Of a stretch of DNA of 64,000 bases, positions 18,498 to 26,403 are shown piece by piece. The notes beneath the pieces were generated by a model that saw only the letters and a list, made by a program, of their open reading frames with translations, did no database searches and was not told the DNA's origin. How positions within the stretch are numbered: position 1 is the first letter of the stretch; each line of letters opens with the position of its first letter. Both the position numbers and the translations under genes were made by a program. The stretch is from Balneola vulgaris DSM 17893. GTDB lineage: Bacteria > Bacteroidota > Rhodothermia > Balneolales > Balneolaceae. The stretch covers positions 248,173 to 312,172 of the forward strand of contig NZ_AQXH01000002.1 in the NCBI RefSeq assembly GCF_000375465.1, written 5' to 3'.

Positions 18498-19343
18498 ATG
18501 CGATTTAAGATCCTTAAAGTTGGAGAAGCCAAAGACTACATAATAACTGCCTTTCTACTTCTGCTATCAATTACTATAGCTATTAGCAGAAACCAAGGCG
18601 GTATAAATAGTTTACGTCAAGTTTCTATTACTACCATAAGCGTTCTACAATCACCTCTAGCAAATATTCGAACTTACCGCCAGGCGTTGCAAACAAACAC
18701 TTACCTGCAACGCCAAAATATCTTACTTCAAGATGAGCTCAGTAAATTACGCTCTATTGAACAAGAGAATATGGTGCTTAGAAATTTATTAGCCTTTCGT
18801 GATTCAACCAACTACGAGCTTATCCCTACTCTTATTATTGGTAAGGAGCTAAACAGCATCAACACGAGTTTGACGATTAATGCTGGGAAGCGTGATAGTG
18901 TTAAAACAGGCATGCCACTTGTTACCTCAGATGGACTTTTAGGCAAAGTTATTTTAACCAATCAAAAATATGCCCAAATACTTCCATACAGTAATACCTT
19001 ATTCAGAGTAAGTGCTATCATTCAGGAAAATCAAGCACCAGGCATCGTATCATGGAGTGGGCGTTCAGATGCTCAGCTTGTCTTAGATTTCATTCCAAAA
19101 ACAATTCCTGTTAACCAAGGTGCCACTGTTGTTACTTCTGGTTTTAGCAATGAATTCCCAAAAGGCATCCCAATTGGCTCGGTAGTAGATATAGAATTTG
19201 AAGAAGGTAAAGAAACACAGCGCATCTTTTTAAAGCCTTTTGCCTCATTGGTTGAAGCCTCACACGGTTTTCTAATCAATTTCCAACCCGACACAGCTGT
19301 CGTTAATTTGGAATCTCAATTCAATGAAATATTTGATCAATAG
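18498..19343 (+). CDS. mreC: Rod shape-determining protein MreC
   Basis: Periplasmic scaffold of the elongasome. The 281-residue protein has a single N-terminal membrane helix (about residues 14-30), a coiled coil (about 60-95, rich in Leu, Gln and Glu) and the two beta-barrel subdomains with the conserved VKTGMPLVTSDGLLGKVI and GSVVDIEF blocks. It starts 11 bases after mreB and ends 10 bases before mreD. Confidence 0.93.
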   Translation: MRFKILKVGEAKDYIITAFLLLLSITIAISRNQGGINSLRQVSITTISVLQSPLANIRTYRQALQTNTYLQRQNILLQDELSKLRSIEQENMVLRNLLAFRDSTNYELIPTLIIGKELNSINTSLTINAGKRDSVKTGMPLVTSDGLLGKVILTNQKYAQILPYSNTLFRVSAIIQENQAPGIVSWSGRSDAQLVLDFIPKTIPVNQGATVVTSGFSNEFPKGIPIGSVVDIEFEEGKETQRIFLKPFASLVEASHGFLINFQPDTAVVNLESQFNEIFDQ

Positions 19344-19353
19344 ATAGACCGCA

Positions 19354-19830
19354 ATGAATAGAGATCTCATTAAACATATTGGCGTTGGAATACTTTTTAT
19401 ACTGTCTCAGTTATTGCTGTTTCAGTATTTGGATTTGTTTGGAGCTACTGTTGATGCCTTACTCATATTTCTAATATGGCTAATGCTTAAATACGATCGA
19501 ACGGCTACTCTTATCTTTGCGGCATCATTAGCATTTTTGCAAGACGCTTTCTTCGATACTTGGGGGATAAATATGTTCACCAAAGTACTTACGGTGTTCA
19601 TTGCACATCGCTTTGTGTCGCGTAATTCTAGTGTGAAGCTCTTATCGTGGCAAGTTTTTGCCGCAGTATTTATCATAAGTATTGTTCATAACCTCATATA
19701 CCTAGGTTTTTCATCATTCTTAGATGTTTATACACTTGGGTATTCTCCTATAATTTTATTGCTTGGAAATAGTTTATACACCTCCATCATTGGTACGGTA
19801 TTATTCATTCTAAAAGGTGATAACAATTGA
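19354..19830 (+). CDS. mreD: Rod shape-determining protein MreD
   Basis: A 158-residue integral membrane protein with about five hydrophobic segments, weakly conserved as is normal for MreD. The assignment relies on its size, topology, the FLQDAFFDTWGINMFTK block that resembles the conserved G-x-x-x-D region, and its place between mreC and mrdA. It overlaps the next gene by four bases. Confidence 0.87.
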   Translation: MNRDLIKHIGVGILFILSQLLLFQYLDLFGATVDALLIFLIWLMLKYDRTATLIFAASLAFLQDAFFDTWGINMFTKVLTVFIAHRFVSRNSSVKLLSWQVFAAVFIISIVHNLIYLGFSSFLDVYTLGYSPIILLLGNSLYTSIIGTVLFILKGDNN

Positions 19831-21668
19831 GTATTCATACTCCAAATAGAGCACGAACATCTATTATAGCCCTACAAGTCATCATGTTCTTAATGTGCAT
19901 GATTGTATTGGGGAGAGTATTCTACTTACAAATAATTCAATTCGAAGTTTATGACGAACTCGGTGAAAGAAATTCACTGCGTCAAGAATATGTAGAACCT
20001 GCACGTGGATTAATCTATGACAGAAATGGTCAACTCCTTGTAGATAATCAACCCATCTACTCTATCACCATCACTCCTCAAGATTTTGAGGATGAAAACA
20101 TTCCATTACTATCCGAATTATTAGGTGAGCCAGATTCTTTAATAACTGCTCTTGTCAATAAAGCTAAGTCTTATTCGCGGTTTAGAACCTCTAATTTAAT
20201 TACCGATGTAAGCTTTAATACATTTTCATTGATTCAAGAAAACACTTGGCAGTTACCGGGTATTGGTCATAAAATTGACAGTAAAAGAAATTATCCTGCT
20301 GAAGGTTTAAAGGGGTCGCACGTATTCGGTTATTTACGTGAAGCGGATGAAGACGATTATAACAACAACAACAAGTCGATTAGACTGGGCGATAAAATCG
20401 GAAAAAGTGGGCTCGAATTAATCTATGAAGACAGCTTACGTGGTGATTTAGGTATTCAATATGTGAAGGTGAATGCCTTAGGACAATCATTGGGCTACTT
20501 CAATGAACAAAAGAATACTACTTCACCTGTTCAAGGGGATAACATCTACACCACTTTGGATGCAGATTTACAATCCTTTGCTGAAGAATTAATGGAAGGC
20601 AAGCAAGGTGCAATTGTAGCCATGAACCCAAAAAACGGGGCTATTTTAGCATTAGTAAGCTCCCCAGAGTACGACGTTCGTAAACTTGCAGGCCGCATCG
20701 ACAATGAATATTGGGCTTATATAAATATGGACTCCACTCGCCCATTGTATAATCGCGCTATTTCAAGTAGACAGCCCCCAGGATCAACCTTTAAACCATT
20801 GATGGGTATTATTGGGCTTCATCTTGGAATCGTTAATGTAGATACCGAGATTTATAACAGTGGTTTTTATATGAGAGGTAGACCCATTAAAGATCTTGCT
20901 GAACCGGGTAATTATGATCTTGAAAAAGCCATCGCTTATTCAAGTAATACCTACTTTTTGCATGTAATGGACAAGATTGCCACTTCTGGGCAATTAAATA
21001 CCTGGAGTAATCTAGTTAAAGACTTTGGACTTGGAGTTCCAAACAATATCGATTTACCGAGTGCCAATAGAGGAATTATCCCAGATAGCACCTATTTAGA
21101 CCGCCATTTCGGTAAGAATAAATGGGGCCTTGGCGATATCCTTATGTTTGGAATTGGCCAAGGATTAGTGTCTGCTTCTCCGATTCAAATTGCACAAATG
21201 ACAAGTACCATAGCCAATGGTGGGTATAAAATTAACCCCCATCTTGTACAAGTTATTCAAGAAGCAGATGGCACAACTTATACTCCAACCATCACTACCG
21301 AAAAAATTGATTGGGTAAAAGAGGAGTATTTAGAAACGGTGAAAAGAGGTATGCGACGCGTTGTAATGGAAGGGAGTGGTAGCTATAGAGCCAACTTCAA
21401 AGAAATCCCAACTGCGGGTAAAACCGGTACTGCTCAGAACCCACATGGAGAAGATCATGCATGGTTTACTTCCTTCGCCCCTTATGATGACCCACAAATT
21501 GTTGTTACGGTACTTGCTGAGAATTATGGCTTTGCCTCTCAGTCGTCGGCCCCTATTGCTTCTTTGATTATAGAAAAATACTTAACGGGTGAAGTATCTA
21601 GAAAATACTTGTACGAATACGTACTTAATGTAAAGCCAAGAATCTCAGATCCAGACGACGATGAATAA
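19827..21668 (+). CDS. mrdA: Penicillin-binding protein 2 (elongasome transpeptidase)
   Basis: Class B PBP that cross-links peptidoglycan during elongation with RodA. The 613-residue protein starts at TTG. It has one N-terminal membrane helix (about 12-35), the PBP dimer/pedestal domain starting at RGLIYDRNG, and the transpeptidase domain with SxxK Ser320-Lys323 (PGSTFKPL), SxN in YSSNTYF and KTG in AGKTGTAQ. It overlaps mreD by four bases and rodA by eight. Confidence 0.96.
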   Translation: MSIHTPNRARTSIIALQVIMFLMCMIVLGRVFYLQIIQFEVYDELGERNSLRQEYVEPARGLIYDRNGQLLVDNQPIYSITITPQDFEDENIPLLSELLGEPDSLITALVNKAKSYSRFRTSNLITDVSFNTFSLIQENTWQLPGIGHKIDSKRNYPAEGLKGSHVFGYLREADEDDYNNNNKSIRLGDKIGKSGLELIYEDSLRGDLGIQYVKVNALGQSLGYFNEQKNTTSPVQGDNIYTTLDADLQSFAEELMEGKQGAIVAMNPKNGAILALVSSPEYDVRKLAGRIDNEYWAYINMDSTRPLYNRAISSRQPPGSTFKPLMGIIGLHLGIVNVDTEIYNSGFYMRGRPIKDLAEPGNYDLEKAIAYSSNTYFLHVMDKIATSGQLNTWSNLVKDFGLGVPNNIDLPSANRGIIPDSTYLDRHFGKNKWGLGDILMFGIGQGLVSASPIQIAQMTSTIANGGYKINPHLVQVIQEADGTTYTPTITTEKIDWVKEEYLETVKRGMRRVVMEGSGSYRANFKEIPTAGKTGTAQNPHGEDHAWFTSFAPYDDPQIVVTVLAENYGFASQSSAPIASLIIEKYLTGEVSRKYLYEYVLNVKPRISDPDDDE

Positions 21669-22911
21669 CTTTAGAGATTTTAACTGGTCTATTGTTTTAG
21701 CTTGGCTCGTATTAGCTATGATAGGATTAGTGGCTATTTATAGTGCTACTAGAGGCCCTGTTGCTGAATTCTTACCGAGTTTCATTCTAAGAAACTTTAG
21801 TAAACAAGCGGTATTTGTTGGCCTTTCAATCGCTTTAGTATTTGGCTTTCAGCTGATTTCTCCGCGTTCCTATATGCAATTATCCTATGTGTTCTATGGC
21901 ATCGGATTACTCCTTATGATAGCCACCTTTTTATTCGGTGCAGAAATTAATGGAGCAAAGAGCTGGATTCGTTTTGGACCTGTCAATATCCAAAGTAGTG
22001 AGCTTATGAAGATAGCTACTATTCTAGCTACGGCTCAATACCTAACTAGTAGACGAGATATCAGCGCTGAAAACATTCGATATGCTTTAACAGCCGTGAT
22101 GATGATCCTAATCCCAACGGCTTTTGTGATCCTGCAAAATGACTTTGGTACAGCCATCGTATTTCTTTCTTTAATCCCCGTTATGCTATTCTGGTCGGGC
22201 TTACCCTATGGAGTTTCTATCTTCATCGTGTCGCCTGCTATCATTCTTTACTTAACCGTTTTTGATTGGGTATATGGGGCCATTGCTGTAGCCATTATCT
22301 CATTTGTCATCTTTATGGTTCAGAAAAGAATTTGGCTAACCTTAGCTTCTGTTGTCACCGGTATAGTAACCGTGGTTGGTGTGAACGTGGCCTTAACCAA
22401 GATTCTTCAACCCCACCAGATTGCTCGAGTGATGGCATTCACCAATCCTCAGTACGACCCAACCGGAGCGGGGTGGAATGTAATTCAAGCTAAAACGGCT
22501 ATAGGCTCTGGGGGAATCTGGGGTAAAGGCTTTATGGAAGGAACTCAAACTCAGTTGAAATTCTTACCCGAGCAATGGACTGACTTTGTAAGTTGCGTAG
22601 TTGGTGAAGAGTTTGGCTTCATGGGTCTTGGCCTACTCATCGTTACTTTCTTATTTCTATTCATGCGCTTACTAAAAGCAGCGAGTACACATAAGCACCC
22701 ATTTGCTCAGTTAGTAACTGTGAGTGTCGCTTCCGTCTTCTTCATTCACTTTATTATCAACCTTGGGAGTGCAACGGCATTACTTCCTGTGATTGGTATT
22801 CCCCTACCCTTCGTGAGTTATGGAGGTTCAGCTTTTTTAACGAATTCACTTATGCTAGCCATATGTTTAAATATGGACTTCTATAAACGTGAATTTAGTA
22901 TTTATCGCTAG
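21661..22911 (+). CDS. rodA: SEDS glycosyltransferase RodA
   Basis: Peptidoglycan polymerase of the SEDS family, partner of PBP2. The 416-residue protein has about ten membrane helices. Family landmarks are the early AIYSATRG segment, NGAKSWIRFGPVNIQ, the catalytic-region QNDFGTA, the FLPEQWTDFVSCVVGEEFGF block and GIPLPFVSYGGSA near the C-terminus. Last gene of the mre operon. It ends four bases before the convergent rnhB with no visible terminator between them. Confidence 0.96.
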   Translation: MNNFRDFNWSIVLAWLVLAMIGLVAIYSATRGPVAEFLPSFILRNFSKQAVFVGLSIALVFGFQLISPRSYMQLSYVFYGIGLLLMIATFLFGAEINGAKSWIRFGPVNIQSSELMKIATILATAQYLTSRRDISAENIRYALTAVMMILIPTAFVILQNDFGTAIVFLSLIPVMLFWSGLPYGVSIFIVSPAIILYLTVFDWVYGAIAVAIISFVIFMVQKRIWLTLASVVTGIVTVVGVNVALTKILQPHQIARVMAFTNPQYDPTGAGWNVIQAKTAIGSGGIWGKGFMEGTQTQLKFLPEQWTDFVSCVVGEEFGFMGLGLLIVTFLFLFMRLLKAASTHKHPFAQLVTVSVASVFFIHFIINLGSATALLPVIGIPLPFVSYGGSAFLTNSLMLAICLNMDFYKREFSIYR

Positions 22912-22915
22912 TCGT

Positions 22916-23536
22916 TTACTTTTTCTTATAAGCTAAAGTAGTACCCAGTTTAAAGCTTTTTCGATGGTATTCGGTAAACCCAAAAGTTTGCAATGCTTGT
23001 TTATGTGCTGGAGTAGGGTAGCCTACATTTTCATCCCATTTATACTCAGGATATTCCGTAGCTAACTTTCTCATCAATCGATCTCTATAGTTTTTAGCTA
23101 GAATTGAAGCAGCTCCAATACTCATCGACTTATCATCCCCTTTCACTACACAAGTAAAAGGCACTAAGGATGTAGTATATCGATTCCCATCCACCAAAAG
23201 GTAATCGGGGTTTGCACCGGCTATCTCAACACATTTTTGCATGGTGTTAATTGAAGCCCATAAAATGTTTAACTCATCAATTTCTGCTAATGAACCTTCT
23301 TGAACCGTATAAAACAATGCCTTGGCTTTGATCTCTTTTTCAATCTCAAAGCGCTCAAATTCAGATATCTGTTTACTATCTCGAATGCCTTCAATCTTTG
23401 TGCCTGCCTTCAAAATAACGCCTGCTGCAACAACGGGTCCTGCTAAGCATCCTCTCCCAACTTCATCCAATCCCATTATTCGCTGAAAGCCTTCTTTCCA
23501 CAGTTGTTTTTCAATTTTAAGTCTACTTTCTACCAT
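22916..23536 (-). CDS. rnhB: Ribonuclease HII
   Basis: Removes RNA from RNA-DNA hybrids and single misincorporated ribonucleotides. The 206-residue protein has the first two acidic catalytic residues in GLDEVGRGCLAGPVVAA, a third in YLLVDGN and a fourth near KGDDKSMSIGAASILAK, plus the C-terminal GYPTPAHKQAL motif. Its gene is convergent with rodA and divergent from the VWA gene. Confidence 0.96.
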   Translation of the reverse strand: MVESRLKIEKQLWKEGFQRIMGLDEVGRGCLAGPVVAAGVILKAGTKIEGIRDSKQISEFERFEIEKEIKAKALFYTVQEGSLAEIDELNILWASINTMQKCVEIAGANPDYLLVDGNRYTTSLVPFTCVVKGDDKSMSIGAASILAKNYRDRLMRKLATEYPEYKWDENVGYPTPAHKQALQTFGFTEYHRKSFKLGTTLAYKKK

Positions 23537-23615
23537 TAATTGTATTTTCTAAAAATAAGTGCACATTATTGGAACTGAATTGGCTTCAGATTCTTTTCAA
23601 AAGAAAAGGTAAGGT

Positions 23616-24725
23616 ATGAATTTCAGATATTTTGAATGGAACGAAAAATTTGGTCGCAATAATACCCAAGGTGCGTTCGATACACTTTGGAATTTATTTC
23701 AAGAATTACTCACCGTTGCAAGTGGAGATGTAGGCCAAGCCTTACGATGGCTAACAGAACTAGATAAAGAGTACAGCATTACCGACCAATTTGATGAAGA
23801 GTATTCCTTAGGTGACTTTCTAGACGATTTAAAAGATCGTGGATACATAGAAAAAGATGATAGCGATCAAGTTGTTATTACTCGCAAAACAGAACGTAGT
23901 TTGCGCCAAAAATCGCTCAATGAAATCTTTAAAAATCTTCAAAAAGGTGGTGTGGGTGATCATAAAACACCTTATTCAGGCAAAGGCTTAGAACGACAAC
24001 CTGAAACTCGTGCATGGATTCCTGGGGATGATATCGGACAAATTGATAGTGTAGGCACCATGTTGAATATGCTCAATCACAGTTCTATTGAGTGTTTTGA
24101 ACTTCAAGAAAATGATTTATCGGTGTACGATACAGATCATCATACATCGGTGAGTACTGTTCTTTTAATCGATATCAGCCATTCTATGATATTATATGGC
24201 GAAGACCGAATCACCCCTGCCAAAAAAGTAGCTATGGCATTGTCGGAACTGATTATGACCAATTTCGCAAAAGACTCGCTAGATATAATAGTATTTGGCA
24301 ATGAAGCATGGGAAATTAGCGTAGAAGACCTTCCCTACTTAAAAGTAGGCCCTTACCATACCAACACCCTTCAAGGGCTTGAGAGAGCTCGCCACATCCT
24401 TCAGCGAAAGAAGTTCGCGAACAAGCAAATCTTTATGATTACTGATGGGAAACCATCTGCTATGTTTGAAAATGGGAAGCTTTATAAAAACAGTTTCGGC
24501 TTAGATCGGAAGATTGTAAATAAAGTGCTAGACGAAGCTGTGAAATGTAGAAGAGAGAAAATCACTATCACTACATTTATGATTACGAGTGACCCTTACT
24601 TACAGGGGTTTGTGCGAGAACTTACTGAAGCTAATAAAGGTAAGGCCTATTATGCATCGCTCGACGAATTAGGTGGGTATATCTTTGAAGATTACATTCA
24701 GAATAGACGAAAGAATGTGAAATAA
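23616..24725 (+). CDS. VWA-domain protein (orphan)
   Basis: A 369-residue cytoplasmic protein. The N-terminal 160 residues are charged and largely helical (opens FRYFEWNEKFGR, then a GDFLDDLKDRGY block). The C-terminal von Willebrand A domain (about 175-365) keeps the MIDAS residues DxSxS in LLIDISHSM and the later Asp in MITDGKP. Similar proteins often work with MoxR or magnesium-chelatase-type AAA ATPases, but no such ATPase gene is adjacent. Function unknown. A strong bidirectional terminator follows. Confidence 0.82.
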   Translation: MNFRYFEWNEKFGRNNTQGAFDTLWNLFQELLTVASGDVGQALRWLTELDKEYSITDQFDEEYSLGDFLDDLKDRGYIEKDDSDQVVITRKTERSLRQKSLNEIFKNLQKGGVGDHKTPYSGKGLERQPETRAWIPGDDIGQIDSVGTMLNMLNHSSIECFELQENDLSVYDTDHHTSVSTVLLIDISHSMILYGEDRITPAKKVAMALSELIMTNFAKDSLDIIVFGNEAWEISVEDLPYLKVGPYHTNTLQGLERARHILQRKKFANKQIFMITDGKPSAMFENGKLYKNSFGLDRKIVNKVLDEAVKCRREKITITTFMITSDPYLQGFVRELTEANKGKAYYASLDELGGYIFEDYIQNRRKNVK

Positions 24726-24751
24726 AAAAAGCCGGATAAACCGGCTTTTTT
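24724..24751. terminator. Bidirectional rho-independent terminator
   Basis: GCCGG-ATAAA-CCGGC flanked by A-run and T-run, so it works on both strands. It separates the VWA gene from the convergent end of the bamA-skp operon. Confidence 0.88.
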
Positions 24752-24771
24752 AAAAATAGATATGGAAGAAA

Positions 24772-25308
24772 TTAGATTCCTAATTCTTGCATTACAGCAT
24801 CAGTGATGTTGTATTCTGCAGCATACGACTGAGAAGCATAAAGAATAATCATATCACCAGTGTTTGTGGTCGTATTCAATACATACGATAAGCCTTTGCG
24901 CTCAGCTACTGCATTAATTGCATCGCCGATTTGAGAAAGAAGTGGTCCTAGAAGTTCGTTTCTTTTAGCTTGAACTTCATTTTGAGCCGTTCTTTCAGCT
25001 TGAGCTAATTCCATGTTCATTTGCTGAAGCTTTTGTTCTTCCGCTTGTTTTGCTTCATCAGAAATAACTCCTCTTTTCTGCTCATAGTTAGTTAAAGCAG
25101 TTTGAAGTGCTGCTTCTTGTTGAGCTAATTCTTGAGTTTTACGATCGGCAAAATTCTTAAGTCTTTGCTGAATGGCTTTCATTTCAGGCATTCTGTTAAG
25201 CACAGCTTGAGGGTTGATAAACCCAATTTTTGTATCCTGTGCGTAGGTATTAACTGAAATGAGAGAGATAAATATAAATGCTATTCCTAGCGAGATCTTC
25301 TTAAGCAT
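24772..25308 (-). CDS. OmpH/Skp-family periplasmic chaperone, copy 1
   Basis: A 178-residue Skp-like holdase for unfolded outer-membrane proteins. Signal peptide at residues 1-23 (ending TYAQ), then the family opening KIGFINPQAVLNRMPEM, a long Gln/Glu/Ala-rich coiled coil (about 40-125) that forms the tentacles, and a C-terminal strand region ending MQELGI. It is the last of three tandem paralogues downstream of bamA, 10 bases after copy 2, and ends at a terminator. Confidence 0.92.
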   Translation of the reverse strand: MLKKISLGIAFIFISLISVNTYAQDTKIGFINPQAVLNRMPEMKAIQQRLKNFADRKTQELAQQEAALQTALTNYEQKRGVISDEAKQAEEQKLQQMNMELAQAERTAQNEVQAKRNELLGPLLSQIGDAINAVAERKGLSYVLNTTTNTGDMIILYASQSYAAEYNITDAVMQELGI

Positions 25309-25318
25309 GATTCTTCTT

Positions 25319-25837
25319 TTATGATTGTTTTAATTTTTCTAGTACCAACTCCGTAATATTCTTCTGAGCATCGTCAGCATAAAAAATGATAGCACCGCCG
25401 TTTACAGAGCCTTCATTTAATACCATATCAAGTCCTAGCTCATCCGCCACAGCTTGAATAGCCTCAAATACACGAGCCTTCACTGGGTTGATAAGTGCTA
25501 ATTGCTTTTGCTGAACTTCATTTAGACTATTTTCACGTTCTTGTTCGAACTCAGCGTTTTTTTCAATTAGCTGTTGCTCACGAGCTTGACGAGCTTCTGC
25601 CGACATACTGTTTTTAGCTGCTTCGTAATCTTCAATCATTTTTTGAAGATCAGCTGCTTTAATGGCTAATAGCGAATCCTTTTCAGTCAACATTTGGCCG
25701 ATTTGTTGATCGATTTCTTGGATTTCTGGCATTCTCGAGAGAATAACTTCAGGATTCGTGTATCCAACCTTTACTTGAGCATTCACCTGAATGGCGCCCA
25801 CAAGGATAAATAAGGTTAGTAATAATAATTTTTTCAT
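25319..25837 (-). CDS. OmpH/Skp-family periplasmic chaperone, copy 2
   Basis: A 172-residue paralogue of the flanking genes. I choose the ATG at 25837 because it begins a clean signal peptide (MKKLLLLTLF to VNAQ); the frame extends upstream to 25885 without signal-like sequence. KVGYTNPEVILSRMPEI follows, then the coiled coil and a C-terminal VLNEG segment. It is transcribed between copies 3 and 1. Confidence 0.9.
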   Translation of the reverse strand: MKKLLLLTLFILVGAIQVNAQVKVGYTNPEVILSRMPEIQEIDQQIGQMLTEKDSLLAIKAADLQKMIEDYEAAKNSMSAEARQAREQQLIEKNAEFEQERENSLNEVQQKQLALINPVKARVFEAIQAVADELGLDMVLNEGSVNGGAIIFYADDAQKNITELVLEKLKQS

Positions 25838-25865
25838 GGTTGTTTGTGTATTTGTAGAGTGATCA

Positions 25866-26399
25866 TTATTCAATTTCGATACCAAGTTCCAATAATATGG
25901 CTTCGTTCAAATTCCATTCTCCTCGGGCATATATCATGTAGATGTCGCCCGAACGATCGAATACAAAATCAAAGCCTTGGCGCTGTGCAACTGTGCGAAC
26001 CGCCGCGGATACTTGGCGTTGTATAGGCTCTAATAGTTCTCTTTGTTTTGAGAAGTATTCACCATTAGGGCCAAATTTTTGAGCTATATAATTTTCTTTT
26101 TCTTGTTTCTTTAAGCTGATTTCCTTCCTTTTTTCAGCTTTTAATTCTTCTGTATACAGGATTTCTTTGGCTTCAAAGTCTTTTTCTAGTGCCTGAATTT
26201 CTTCCTCAATAACCTGAATTTGTTGTTGCCAGCTATCGCTTAAAACTTGTAGTCTTTGTTCAATACCAGCATACTCAGGGATCTTAGAAAGTACAAAGTC
26301 AGATTCATAGAAACCTATTTTTTGATCTTGCCCTACAACCGATGTAGAAAGCAAGACTGCTAGAATAACGGGATATATGAATCTGAATTGCATTAGCAT
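25866..26399 (-). CDS. OmpH/Skp-family periplasmic chaperone, copy 3
   Basis: A 177-residue paralogue, most divergent of the three. The frame extends back into bamA, but the ATG at 26399 (or the one two codons later) lies just after the bamA stop and starts a signal peptide ending VVGQDQ. The opening block reads KIGFYESDFVLSKIPEY. A coiled coil and a FVFDRSGDIYMIYA strand follow. First chaperone after bamA, which ties it to outer-membrane protein assembly. Confidence 0.88.
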   Translation of the reverse strand: MLMQFRFIYPVILAVLLSTSVVGQDQKIGFYESDFVLSKIPEYAGIEQRLQVLSDSWQQQIQVIEEEIQALEKDFEAKEILYTEELKAEKRKEISLKKQEKENYIAQKFGPNGEYFSKQRELLEPIQRQVSAAVRTVAQRQGFDFVFDRSGDIYMIYARGEWNLNEAILLELGIEIE

Positions 26400-26403
26400 C
26401 TTT

